Shown here: positions 11,486 through 63,560 of the stretch, piece after piece | How positions within the stretch are numbered: position 1 is the first letter of the stretch | How the letters are laid out: the number at the start of each line of letters is the position of its first letter | From: Thamnaconus septentrionalis | Taxonomy: Eukaryota > Chordata > Actinopteri > Tetraodontiformes > Monacanthidae | Direction: 5' to 3' | Assembly: GCA_009823395.1 (NCBI GenBank) | Contig: CM020514.1 | Coordinates: forward strand, 14,649,466-14,713,465 | DNA: 64,000 nt | The notes under the pieces: model-generated | What the model was told of the DNA's origin: nothing | The model's database searches: none | Seen by the model: the letters and a program-made list of their open reading frames with translations, nothing else | Position numbers and translations under genes: made by a program

Positions 11486-12630
11486 TCTTTGGCCCACGGT
11501 GACCACAAGGGCACAGCGCTGCGGGCCTTGACTCGTGGCGAGTGGAGGTTTGAGGTTTTACTGCAAAGCCTCTTCATATCCCCTTAAAGGGATTATGGTT
11601 GAGACTTTCTTCTCCCCAGCTCTCTCTTCCCCCTGCAGACCTACCAACGGCTTTACCGACTAGAATTCCTGTAAGGCTTTGACGGGGAGGGTGGGATTGT
11701 GTGAGTTTGATGGAAGCAGAAAATAAGATTACTCACTTTTACTCCTCACTGTTTCACGGTGACAAAGACGGTCCCTGTACCGCAGCTGTTGACGGCATCT
11801 CATTCCGACGATGCCGCTGCCAACCCTGTGTGGAGGCAGATGTGGGGAGATGTTTTAATTTTAACCCAAGAAACATCTGCAACTGTCATTGTTGTTGTTA
11901 CATATATACAAAAAACCACGGCACTGTACGCATATGCCAGTTTGGATGCTTAGTTTGACGATGGATTAAAGATCAAATTGATCCGCAGTGACCCAGAAAG
12001 GTGCTGATCAATGCTTCTGAACACCAACGTCAAGGCTCCTTTCATGCTGCCACATTGTTGTAAACAAAGGGCAACCTGAGCTCCAGCCTCTCTCGGCAGT
12101 GGGTGTCCAATTCTAAAGCAGCAGCCACATTTTAAAAGGCTGCGTTTGGTTTGTTGACTTTGCTTCCCTGATGCTAAAAAACAAGATAAGTCTGATCCTC
12201 TGGACAAACGGGGCTGATACAGCTGAGCAGCTGCTGTTTAATTCTGATGTAGTTGCTTGACAGCTACTCAGATTCAGATTCAGATTACTCTTATTTGTGT
12301 AGTTTGCAATTTTCAAATTCCACCAAGAAAATGTTGATGTCAACATCACAACCTGCATCACTTTGAACTCATGAGGTCCTCTGGGGTTCAACTCCTGGCA
12401 ACCTCAGCCTCCGGTGTTGTGATCCTTCAGGCGGAATAACATCTTGTTTTCTCGCCTGTGTAGGGACTCAAACTACTTCACGGTTCTCTCCCGCTGCCTG
12501 TCGACTCTGCTGTGCTGACATTTAGCCCTACTGTCGCTACGCTGCGCGCAGAGAGACAAAACTGTCAGCATAAAACACAGACGAATAACTGAAAAAAGCC
12601 TCCGAGGCACACGTGCACAAGAGAGACGGG

Positions 12631-12640
12631 GTCACGTGAC
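12631..12640. promoter_or_regulatory. Perfect 10-bp E-box palindrome GTCACGTGAC with a nearby CACGTG
   Basis: It is the second copy of the 10-mer in the myo3b 5' flank. Another CACGTG lies 21 bp upstream at 12610. It lies about 240 bp upstream of a consensus splice donor at 12878, which could end a 5' untranslated exon. Confidence 0.4.
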
Positions 12641-12699
12641 CTGGCAACTTGGAAGGAACTTCCTGGTTACCTGCGTGCAACACGCAACCTGAGACGCTT

Positions 12700-12877
12700 C
12701 ATATCAGCCACCATTATGAGCGGATACATCTGCTGCCTGAATATTTAACCCTGTAGGCTGCAGCAGCAGATCAGCTTGCAGATTAGCGGTCAATTATTTA
12801 TCCCCTCCTAGATGAGCATAATTTAGCCCCGGAGCCTCACTCGCCGTGCTGGGGAGATAAACATTTTGCGGGAACAG
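12700..12877 (+). other. Candidate 5' exon of myo3b ending in a consensus donor
   Basis: GGAACAG followed by GTAGGT at 12878 fits a strong donor. The preceding segment contains GATTA and AATTATTT homeobox cores and is unlike the simple repeats around it. The start of such an exon is not visible, so the left boundary given is arbitrary. Confidence 0.2.
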
Positions 12878-14245
12878 GTAGGTGTTGGTTTTGGCTCTAT
12901 GATCTCAGTTTAATTCATTCTTCCTACCGAGTGAGAGATGTAAGCAAACCTGCAGATATTGACATTGGCTTATAGAGCGAGGTCGTTGCAGACTCTGTTT
13001 GAGGATTGAAGTTTATTCGTGTTTGTGAGTGAGAAATTATGCTTGGAGCTTGAAGATCACACAATCTGATGCTACGACAGAATGGTGGGCCACAGTGGGT
13101 TCTAAAATTTGACAGAGGGGCCGGAGCAGCAGCAGATGGATGGAGTTTTTTGGTGACCCACCTCATAGGAGAAAACATATATCATCGTATATGTGGGGAA
13201 AAAAGGTGCTTTAATGTCAATAGAAAATGAACAAAAGCAAAGTTACAACAAAATATCTGTCTTTGAAGCCCCACGGTATTTAGCTCTTTATTTCAATAAA
13301 GAGAAACAATTGATGAAATACAGCTATTTTATGACTTACTTACTATTTTATATATTTTTTGTGTTGCGTTGGTTGGTTCACTCATGAAGTTGGCTGAGAG
13401 TCATTTAGATGATACAGGGTAATTTTAATATTGAGGAATAAAGTTATTAAGTACGTACAAGGATCTCTATTGTTTTGTGACTAGAGCAGTTTCAGTCAAG
13501 CTGAGGAGAAGTTCCTCCAGGAGACCCTCACTTAGCATTTTACAGTCTTTAAATGAATGTGATAATGTCTTAGTTTGTTGCTTCATTCATAAACTCGAAC
13601 ACAATATATTTAAGTGTTGCTTTTATATGTTAATTATTCTAATACATGAGCATGTTAATTGTTAACGCATTCCTATATAATTTTCACCCCAACATGTGAC
13701 TTCAATTTTGACCTCAAAAAGGAGCAGCTGCTCATGTATACAGCAGGGCGGTAGCTCTCGGTGCTTGTTTGATTATAAACACGTGCCCGTCAAAGGCGCC
13801 GCCGTGGTCGCTCGCCGCTGCTTCCTGAAGGACGCATGCGTGTAAAAGGACATCTGCTGGATCTTGCGGTGCGGCGCGTAGAGTGGCAGCGCAGTATCCA
13901 TCCCAGATCTCTCGTGCCACAACAGTTTATAAATCAGTCCGAGAGCTGATGCTTGTGTGTGTGTGTATGTGTCCACAACTGTCCCCTTCAGGGTCATGCA
14001 ATTCCCCATAATGCACAACAAGTTTTTTGTTTTTTTTTCTTGTGACAAGTGAAGCAGCCGGACTGTCCGACGCAAACATTCCTCATCATCTGTGTGTTTT
14101 ATTTTTCAAACCTGTGTCACTATGACAGTCGAGAAAAAACGACGACGGCAACAATAACAAAAAAGGCCTTGCGCTTCTCATCCATCACATCCTTTTCCCA
14201 GAAGGCCGCGCGCTTCACTGGTTTCACCGCATGGACGTATTTTTA

Positions 14246-14753
14246 GAATTGGATGCTGAACTGCCATATGGCGGCGAGATGATTTTTTTCAGTGGCCACT
14301 CGAGGTACTGCAGCATGCGCTCAAATAGCATTTTTTCCATAGGCCGCAATACAAAAATAAACACCTCTAAAACGGCTGACAGGATGACTGTGATCTGAAA
14401 CGCGATTCATAGCAAGTCTTTCTATTGCAGATTTTCCAGTCATGATCTTTTAGTCTTTCAAAAAAGATTATTGTTTTTTCGCTGTATGCACTGGTTGAGC
14501 CCCCCGAGATCCCAACCTGTCAGTCCATTCATTTCAATGTAGTTGCACACCCAGCGCAATAGGAAGATTTGCTAACAGTCGTCCTGTCAGCTGTTTTAGG
14601 GGCGTTTATTTTTGTATTGTGGTCTATGGGAAAAATTCTTTTTGAGCCATAGGATTTTTTTGCTGCAGTACCTCGATTGGCCACTAGTTAAAAAAAAAAA
14701 AAAAAAAAAAAAAAATCGGCGCGCCGCCATTTTGCCATTCCGGTATCCAGTTC
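14246..14753. mobile_element. Fold-back (long inverted-repeat) element, MITE-like
   Basis: The left arm (14246-14390) reappears as its reverse complement in the right arm (14576-14753). Shared strings include GAGGTACTGCAGCA, CAATACAAAAATAAAC, GGCTGACAGGA (arm ends) and ATGGCGGCG (outer ends). The arms flank about 185 bp of non-repeated spacer, and an A-run of about 25 bp interrupts the right arm. No transposase frame is present, so it would be non-autonomous. A clear target-site duplication was not found. A related copy lies at 41318-41845. Confidence 0.75.
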
Positions 14754-14969
14754 TCATGAGGTTCGTTCCACTCCGGGGGTTGTGGTCCTTGATGCTTCGG
14801 TAGTCGCCCAGTAGTTGTTTTTTTCTAATTCTCCCGACACTGGTTTGCAGTACTGCGGCCATCGGCTGCGAAACCAGAAAACTTTTTCTTTGTTCGTCGC
14901 TCCGTCAAACTCTCTTTGAACTTTGTCTTTGGCAACCGAGGACATAAACGTCTGCCTACGTCACTACTT

Positions 14970-15075
14970 TGGTCCCCCGCTCGGTTCGCTTGGAACTCCC
15001 AAGGAGCAGGGACCAAAATGGTTAACGATTGGAACCATGTTGGCGCCAGTGGAAACGAATACAAACCGAGCCGAG
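14970..15075. repeat. GC-rich inverted repeat
   Basis: TTTGGTCCC near 14971 pairs with GGGACCAAA near 15010, with GCTCGGTTCGCTTGG between them partly repeated in inverse form downstream as AACCGAGCCGAGCCGAAGCG. It may be the end of another DNA element; no family is assigned. Confidence 0.4.
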
Positions 15076-15504
15076 CCGAAGCGTGCTCGTGGAAACGTAC
15101 CACAATACATCCACGGTCTCACCGCCACCACTTGGCCGCTCGAGGAGGAGTGAGTTGATTCATTCCCGGGGTGTCTCGTGCCTCCTGATCAGCGGCCCTC
15201 ACCAGCCGCTCGTGTGGCCCATGTAAATCACCATTAAGCCCTTTACATAAGACTCCTCGCTCGGCCGACCCGAGGCGCGCCGCCTCATTCAGGACGCTGC
15301 TGGTCCACTTAATCCCCTCGCAATCCAATTGATCTTGACGAGATTGCGCTTCTTTAGTGGACCTTGACGAGGTCCCGGCTGATGCAGGTGTCTGGCGTGT
15401 GTGAGGGGCGTGGAGTGCCACTTGTTGCCGAGGCCATCACTCTCAGTGGTGTCGGTGTATTATGACCGCCGGAGGTTCTTTGCTTGTCACTCCTGTCGGC
15501 CTCC

Positions 15505-55610
<40,106 letters not shown>

Positions 55611-56704
55611 GTAAGCCCAAGCACAGAGCTGGCGGGTGCAGGTAATTACACAAAGAGACAGCAGAAATCCCGCTTTAATGGATAAAGTGCCATTTTTAAT
55701 ACGGGCCCCTTTCAACCTTTCATCCCAGCCAATCCTCTGCTGCCATTCTCTGTTGACGGCGAAAGAGAGAGAGGCATTATGGGTGATCATTTTCTGCGGT
55801 ATTTTAATAACCCAGGTCAGCTCATCATAAATGTCTCATGGCAAGTGGCAGGGTGGATGGGGAGTTGGAGGTGGGGGGGGGGCACTTTTTTTTTTTCCTT
55901 CCCAGAAGTGGCACCAGCACTTCAAAGCCTTCGCTCTCCGGCGCGGCGAGCCCTTCACTAAGGATCTCATCAGCGACTCTAATAGACCTGCACAGTTACG
56001 GTGACAAGAAAATACACAAACCCTGATTTGTTGAACACATGTTTGGTTTGCTTTTTGCCCCCAGGCGATGAATTACATCAAATCCTGCTGCCTGCGAGGC
56101 TGATCTGGGGGTTTGGGGGGGCAGCTGGCGGGTGGCGGCTGTGCAGGGGGCCGGCGATTACGGCCGTCACCGCCGCGGTAGCCGGGGTAATGGGCGCCTG
56201 GCCCTTCATTAATGTTATTAGAAAGGGGGGTATGAGGTAAGAGACGGAGGTGAAATAGCATTTAGCGGCGCGGCTGGGAGATTACGGGGATTAGACATGA
56301 TAATGTAACACAGACAGGGCTCTCCAGCGAGCCCGGGATTAGTGTCAGCACGCCACAGCAGGTCTGGGTTAGATAGCGGCTAATTCGCTAATGCTGCGTA
56401 CAGGTGACCCCCCGCTCCCAGGCATCACTCGCGCTGAAGGAAAGACAGTTTGATGAATTCATAATGTCAGTGACTCTTCACTGGTGGCGAGGGGCGCACT
56501 TGCTCAAATAAGCATTTTCTTGTCCCCTTTCAGTCAAACTACAGTCACTATGAGACGTTTTAGACTTTTGATAACAGAGATGCATAATGTTGTGCAAATT
56601 CACCTCGTCAAAGTTTTCAAACAAAGTTTTCTCTCCATTCTGCAGAAATTAGAAAAGAAATATTCTTTTGCTCCCTCCTGTTTTCAGGAAATAGCGCACA
56701 GATG

Positions 56705-56736
56705 TAGGAATCAGCCCTTTGTGATGTCACACAAGG
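56705..56736. repeat. Dispersed palindromic repeat, partial copy
   Basis: It shares 27 identical bases with 15897-15923, including AATCAGCCCTTTGTGATGTC. The second core was not found at the expected distance. Confidence 0.55.
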
Positions 56737-58252
56737 CTCTAGGCAGAGGATTAGATGTGGTATTTTATGGAAATGTATAGAGTTTGTTGGCGAATGAACC
56801 ATGTGAGGCTGAAAAAATAAAATCTGAAAATGGGTAAAATAGTGGAGCCTTAAAAGCTGGATTTACTAATTAATTAAATATATTATCTTTTTAAATCTCA
56901 ATTGAACGTTCACAGTAGATCTATGGAATCATGTATAGAAGTGCAGCTCCCACCAGCGACAGTTGTACCTCAACCAATTCCTCAGTCTTCTTCTCTTGTG
57001 TCCACTTTTTTATGAAGCGATTCATATTGCTTAATATTACATGCAGTATTGACTTAAATAGAGGGAAATTTCTCGATTTACCATTGGGACCTTTTTTTGG
57101 AGATCTATCCCGAGGCCCTTCCACTAATTTCTGGGTTTGTATTTCTGACACATTAAAAAAAATAAAAAATAAAACCCCTCCTGCACTTCTGCCGTGGGCT
57201 CCACCGACACCTGATCCACTTTAGTGTGAAGAAGCTCCGGAGATTTCCAGGTATTCATCGCTGGCCGTTTCCCCCCTTGCCTCATTTGTGTTGTGAGGTC
57301 TGCCAGTGGCTGCGACCCCCTTTTTTTTTTCGGGAAAGCCCATTTGAATACGCTGAGGGAGGCCACGGTGGCTCAGGCACCCAGGGCACACTTTGATCCC
57401 CGCAGATCTGAGGACCTTTTCTTCTGTCCCGAGGTGAAGGCAGCCGTGGAAGTCTTCCTCTGCCAGATGTTGGGAGACCGGAGCTCCTTCCTGTGTCTCA
57501 TCCTGCCCCCGTCGCCTTCGGTGATCGCCTTGTTCCTCTCGGCCTCTGGGGCGGGGAGGTGGTAGGAGGAGGCGAGGGGTGGAGGGGGTCAAAACCTAAA
57601 GCTTTACTCGGGGACGCCGGTGGTGGAGAGGAGGGGAGGGGAAAAAAAGCTGAAAATTAGCCACGGAAATTGAATTACTCCACCCCTCCAGACACTTTTT
57701 TTGTGCACACTCCCTGCACCCTGCTCCCATTAAAGGGCGAAACACTGGGGCCTGACCTGGAACCTTCTAATGTGTCTGACGGATGTTGGCTGATTGAAGA
57801 AAAGCCTTGTCTTGCAACTGACACGCTTTTTTTTTCTTCCTTTTATGTGCCAAAGAAAACAGACAGGGGAGGGGGGGGGGTGATTTAGATAGATGCTTGT
57901 TTTTAGCTTTTTTTCCCACCGTTTTTTTCTTTCCAGACACCAGCACTATACAGCAACTGCGAAAAATACCCGCATTTTTCCCCCTCGTTTTATCACGGAG
58001 AAGAGCACTTTGTACCGCCGGCGCTCTCAGATGTCTCGCCGACGCACAAAAAAAAAAGAAAACCTTTGATTTTCCCTGTGTGTTTTTTTTTTTTTTGTCA
58101 GTACGAAAAGTTACGCGACTGCGGCGCGCCGTCGTGTAAGCAGCCGCACGCGCCGGAGACGATGTCACCTCTCATCACCTGTCTGGCGAGCCTGAATATT
58201 AACGCAACATGTTTGGAAATGAAGTCGCGGAGGCGAGGCGAGAGCGCAGCAC

Positions 58253-58296
58253 AAGAAGAAGAAGAAGAAGAAGAAGAAGAAGAAGAAGAAGAAGAA
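58253..58296. repeat. (AAG)n microsatellite
   Basis: About 14 GAA units; it gives poly-Glu and poly-Arg open frames that are not genes. Confidence 0.92.
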
Positions 58297-58467
58297 AGCT
58301 TCTGCTTGCTGGCAGATATGATCAGAGTGCCGCTTATGCTCCTCGGCGTGGTAAACAGGATGGTGCTGGGGATCAGTCAGAGCTGACGTTATGGTTTATG
58401 AAAGCTGAGCTACTTATGTTAACAGGCTTTTTTTTTTGAAGATTATAGTTGTGGTAAACACACATGT

Positions 58468-58468
<1 letters not shown>

Positions 58469-58507
<39 letters not shown>
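58469..58507. repeat. (GA)n microsatellite
   Basis: A perfect run of about 19 units. Confidence 0.92.
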
Positions 58508-58511
<4 letters not shown>

Positions 58512-58909
58512 CGATAAAGCGGAGCCACGACGCGGGGACCAATTACCTCCGCGCCTCAGAAGATGGTTCACCTGGCCGTTTGAAGGGGAAGCGGTGGGAA
58601 ATGAAAAAGGGGCGCAAAGAAATAGTGGGGGAGTTCACGTTGCCTTTTCTTTTCTTTTTTTTTGCTGGTAATGGACTCGTCCCCTCAGCGCATAACATGG
58701 TGGAGTCAATACGAATTGATTTTGTTTGTTGCCCTGAGCTCTCTTTTACGCTTTAATGGCTGCAACCGTGGATGCAGTTTTTGCTCACATCGAGGTCAAA
58801 CCCCGACTCTCCAGCGCGTCTCGCCCTCCTCTCAACGTCCTCCCACGGGTTCCTCCCGCGAGGTTTTTCGCGGCTACCAGGTGCCGCTCCGTAACCCCAC
58901 CACCGGCCC

Positions 58910-58910
<1 letters not shown>

Positions 58911-58946
<36 letters not shown>
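58911..58946. repeat. (CAG)12 trinucleotide repeat
   Basis: Twelve CAG units followed by alternating CAT/CAG. One frame gives poly-Gln then His-Gln, but no acceptor with the phase required after exon 31 opens it, so it is treated as intronic. Confidence 0.9.
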
Positions 58947-58949
<3 letters not shown>

Positions 58950-61039
58950 CAGCATCAGCATAATCAACCAGCATCTTGCAAGACAAACGATCCACCCTCT
59001 CCGTGTTCTCCAGACAAATACGCTCCCACCCTCTAGCTGCTCCTCATCCTTTTGATTCATCCGTCTGTCTCGTCATATCGCACCCCCTCCAACTTCACTC
59101 CATCCCCTCCACACCCCCCCTCCCGACCGGATGCCTTCAGTTTTAGGCAAATTATAGGCTCGGCGTTTGCGGCAGCAGAGATTTGGAAGGGATAGGAAAG
59201 ACTCAACTTAGCGGAAGGAGTTGCCTGCGTCTGACGCTACCTACGTAATCCTCTTAATGTCAGTGGGAGTAGTTAACAGGATGTACTTCCAAACTACTCA
59301 TCATCACAATTCCAACGGAATAATCTCCTCAGACGTAAAAATCACGGTGCAGAGCGGTGCTACAAGTTCTCTGCAATTTCATGTGTGGATTCCATCATGC
59401 GATGCACTTTTCTTTTTATTGAAGGGAAAAAAAACGTTTTTCCCTTAAAAATAATTTTTTTTTGATCTATGAATGTTACGAGAGCGGCCACCACTGGGGA
59501 GAGGAAAGGCTTTGGAGCCTTTCAGTTGCATATTTCCTCTACTTTACTTTTTACTCATTTTGCATTATGTCTCAGACGGATGATTGACTTGCACAAAGTT
59601 CTGGGATTTCTTTCAGAGTTCCATATCTGCTGTTGGTTTGGGATTTGGGGGACAGTGATTGATTTCCCAGTGAAAAAAATTGGTTGTTAGTAACAACATC
59701 CTCTGCCCGCATTAGTTAAAAACAGATGCAGGAACCTCCCCTTTTGTGGCATTATCAATAAGAAATGACCTGTTTTGTCTCGTAATCCAAAGCACATGAC
59801 TTGCTGTTTTGATTTGATGCACGGAGAGGTGGGGAAGGCGATAAATCTCTGCCGCACTGACAAGTTCTGGAAAAGCTCTGCAGAGTTTTTGTTGGATATT
59901 AAAAAAAAAAGTATTATCGTGCATGCAATATTGTAAGCATGAGTTTGCACGCACTTGTCTTGTTCGGCCGTGTGTGTTTGTCTGTGAATTACATCAAGGA
60001 CTCTGGGCTGCTCATGACTCATTTTAACATCAAAAGGCCCCTGCTGATGATTTTTCCTTATAATCCATGCCTTTTGGTGCGTCTGCTCCCTCCATCTGAA
60101 TAAACAAAGCCCGAGTGCTTCTCTGTAGTCCGGGAGAGACGTCAGGTGATCGCACCATGTGATCTGAGAAGTCAATCAATACATCTCTAATTTATTCCAC
60201 TAAAGGCCCTTTTTTTAGACGCTCTTTCATGTTGTTTTTATGTGAAGCGCTCCAAATTTTCAGGGGATTTTCAAAGTGGCATTTAGAGATAAACCGCAAG
60301 TCGTCCTCCAACAGCCTCCCCCCGCCCCTCTTAAGAATGAAAGAATCACCTCTCTCAAAAAGACTCGTAGTCTCATCAAGAAGCAAACATCTGCGATATT
60401 TAAGTCCCTCGCCGAGAGCAGCAAACTCTCCTCGGCTGTCTTTTGATACGATTGGAATCAATATTGTATGAACCACGCCGCCTCTCTATTCCCAGCTGAC
60501 CATTATTCCTCCCCTCCCCAAACAGCCGACATTACCCACCATCATTTAGCAACCCCCCACCCTCCCACCAAACCCCCTGGTGTGAGCTGCAGCCTGACCC
60601 CTTCAACAGCTCTGCCTGCCCACGTTTGGGCTGCCTCCTCCCTCCCTCCCTCCTCCTCCTTCCCCCCCCGATGCCAGCAGCCAGTTTTGGCTCGGCCCCT
60701 GTGCGCTGTAATACATCTGCGGAAGCAGCAGCAAGCATTCCTCCAAGGCTGGCCTGGATCAAATGGCAGTGATTTCCCCAACAGAGGCACAGGGATGGGG
60801 AGGCCTGACCCGTCCTCTGATCTGCTACATGCTCTAATCGCTGCGGGTCTCAACAGATTAATGGTGAACCTTGGTGATCGCTCTCCCTGACGCCGAATCT
60901 GAAATAGGAGAATCGGAAGACAAAGTTTTTTTTTTTTTTTTTAGATTGCTTCTTATTTATTGTTATCTCGTGGTTTGAGGATTTATTAAGTAATCATCGT
61001 CTTTGATGGAAGTTTTATGTTGACAAAACATGGCCTGCA

Positions 61040-61441
61040 TCCAGAAAGTATTCACATTCTGTACTTAAGTAAAAGTATGGATACTTGTGAAAAAAAAACA
61101 CTTGTAAAAGTAAGAATTAAACTCCTTTACTCAAGTGAAAGTAATTAAGTACAGGTTCTGAAATGTACTTAAGTAAAAAGAAAAAATATGTTTTTTTGCA
61201 ATAATGACACAATATATTATTTGATAAGCCGAGGTAAAATGACCTCCCTCTAAAATATGATCCAGTTTTATATATAACACAACAGCATAGTTCAAATGCA
61301 CAAAGCAAAGCACAGATATTTGTGTACAAATGCAGGGGTGTTGTCAGAAAAAGGAATACCAAAGTAAAGTACAAATACCTGAAAAATAAAGTGTCAAAGT
61401 AAAGTGTCAAAGTATTTGTACCACATTACATCCCACCACTG
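61040..61441. mobile_element. Non-autonomous hAT-like DNA transposon remnant
   Basis: The right end reads CATCCCACCACTG, reverse complement CAGTGGTGGGATG, followed inward by TGTAATGTGGTACAAATACT. A CAGTGGTGG end is typical of hAT elements in fish (family knowledge). The interior is rich in TACTTAAGTAAAAGTA-type repeats. No transposase frame is present and the left end is not clear, so the left boundary is approximate. Confidence 0.6.
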
Positions 61442-63390
61442 CTGGCTGCCATAATCACGTGTTATCCGTGATGAAAAACGTTTGAAAACAGGTTGGACTT
61501 CCATCAAATGCTCTTTTGTTTTTTTCTTCAAGTCCAGTCAATAGCAGTTCTGTGTCAGGTAGAATGTTTAAGTTTGCCATCTTCGCACGTCAACGTGCTC
61601 GTTAGCCGGCACCAAGTCCGGCCGCAGACGGTGGGAACGCCGTTTGTCTTGCGAGCGCAAAGTATTTGTCCAAATGTGTTCCATGTGTAACTGAATCCAC
61701 TCGCTCTCTTGATGTGGCTTTTTTTGTTGTTACAGTCAGTTTTGCTGGGCGGTCCCTTTCGGTGTGGCCGAAACGTTCGCACGGCTGAGGTGGCGAGGAA
61801 AAAAAAACACGGCGGGCGTTTGAACGTGGCCAGATCTTATCTCGGCCCACTGCGGGACGTAGCTAACGCCTGCAGACCTGTCCACGTCGCCACCCACAGG
61901 GTGAGCGATCAAACCCTGGAGGCCAAAAAGAGTCACTGGACCAACTTTCTGCAACTACAACTACTGTGGTTGTGGAAAATACACAACCGACACAAACTGC
62001 GTCGGTATTTCCCTCAGTGTGTGATTCTGTTTTTGGTGCGTCAAGGACGCGAGGACTCATTATCCATGATTGAGCGCTTTGATGCCATTTCAGGGGAATA
62101 AAACATTTGCTTATCAAATCAATTCCGACATCATTAGCACAACAATGTCCTACATGCAGGCATTGTTTAAAACGCGTGAGTGGCAAACACTCGTGTTTGT
62201 GCCGCCGCGAGGATCCAGCAGCTCCTTTTTTTTTTTGCGTTTTTAATTTAATCGCAATGTAATATTTAAGCCTGAGCTCTTTTGATGCAGTCAGAACCAA
62301 GCTGCTTGATGAGAAGAAGTACATACGGCTGTGTCTTTAAAACCCACCATTTTTTACTCGGCATGTGAGATCTGTGCAAATATTCTTAAATGCTCACCAG
62401 GGTGGAGGGGTGTAGTGGGGGGGGGGGGCGACGGCAGACACGGATTGAGTGTGGATGGTTTCACACCTCTGAGGCACAGCAGATAAGATTCACGGTGAAA
62501 GTTGGCCAATATCTAAAGGGACTGACAGCAACTTTCGAGGCATGTACAAAGTGGGACTTTAGTAAACCTGAATAACATCAGAAAGAGCTGCGGAAAGATG
62601 GGTGAGGTGGTGGTGGTGGTGGTGGGGAGAGGGTTGGGGGGGGGGGCTTCACCCTTTGATGTATAGGATTGAGATGTGATGAGGTCTGTTCAAAGTGGCT
62701 ACAAAGTCGTGTTAAGATTGGGGGGGGGCAAATGCGGCTTTCGTCGGGTTGGAGGAGCCGAGGTAGCGGGAGATGATGAGGAAATGTCCTGCCTCCCCTG
62801 AAACGTTGGCGCCCGAGATGAAACAACGCTATCTGACATTAAATATAGATGCACTCCCCGTAACGCCGTCTCACAGTCTTTTTTTTTTTTTAAATACACG
62901 TTCCGAGCTCCATAAATTTTGAAAAGCTCTGTGTACTTTTTCGGCTGAGAGCGTACGAGCCGTCATAGCTGTCTCATGTCTGACTAATAACCCCGTGGTA
63001 AAAGTCTTCTGACGTTGGACCGTCTGTGGTTTTCATAATGGTTTATTTCTCAGCGTGCGGGGAAGGAATAAAAAAAAAGTTCTCTGAGTGGGAATGCGGT
63101 CGTGTCAATGACCTGTCTGTGACCAAAATAGCCACAACTCTAGTGTGTGTCATCAGACTCTGATGGGAAGGTTGCAATTCAAACAGCCACAAATCATGTG
63201 CTTTTTTTCCCTCTGTTTAATTGGTTGGCAGTTAAAGTAATCAACTTGGTCACAGGTGTCTTATTAAAGCTGCAACCAAGCACAACATCTACATGAATGT
63301 CTAGATACGGTTTCAAAGAAAAGGTCCCACTTGTTTGACAGATGTTTTCTCAAAATATGTAAATGTAAAAACCTGTATCTCTGGAAATAA

Positions 63391-63560
63391 CCCCTTGTGA
63401 TGTCAAAGAGGGTGTTGATAGTTCTCCTTGGATGATAGGTGATAACCCAAAGGTTGTTTTGCAGACTCCACCAAGGTGATTGTTGAAGGTCCAACAGAGA
63501 ATCACTTTGAAGCGGGAAGTTGAACTGAGTTTTTAGCAGGAAGCTGTAAACAGATGTTGT
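63391..63560. repeat. Dispersed palindromic repeat, copy 5, degenerate
   Basis: CCCCTTGTGATGTCAAAGAG (63391-63410) is followed about 150 bp later by AGCTGTAAACAGATG (63543-63557), the same order and spacing as copies 1 and 2. Confidence 0.5.

Larger units (their letters stand above)
9836..15504. other. Intergenic region between ubr3 and myo3b
   Basis: It is 5.7 kb with no open frame that I recognise. It contains splice-like signals at 11017-11047 and 12878, two GTCACGTGAC palindromes, a fold-back element (14246-14753), a GC-rich inverted repeat (about 14970-15075) and scattered TAATTA/GATTA-type homeobox core sites. It presumably carries the myo3b promoter, but no TATA box or CpG island is distinct enough to place a start site. 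Confidence 0.6.

Noticed and set aside
58662..59036. Poly-Gln frame over (CAG)12 as a myo3b tail exon
   Set aside because: The acceptors checked (58777, 58814, 58862, 58880) are all in the wrong phase for exon 31, and no donor follows.
59687..60175. Minus-strand open frame of 162 codons
   Set aside because: No recognisable domain, AT-rich surroundings and no splice or polyadenylation context that fits.
61863..61906. A 25-bp micro-exon after CCTGCAG with donor GTGAGC near 61905
   Set aside because: Phase is compatible, but so short a segment with ordinary signals is expected by chance in 8 kb, and the peptide has no support.
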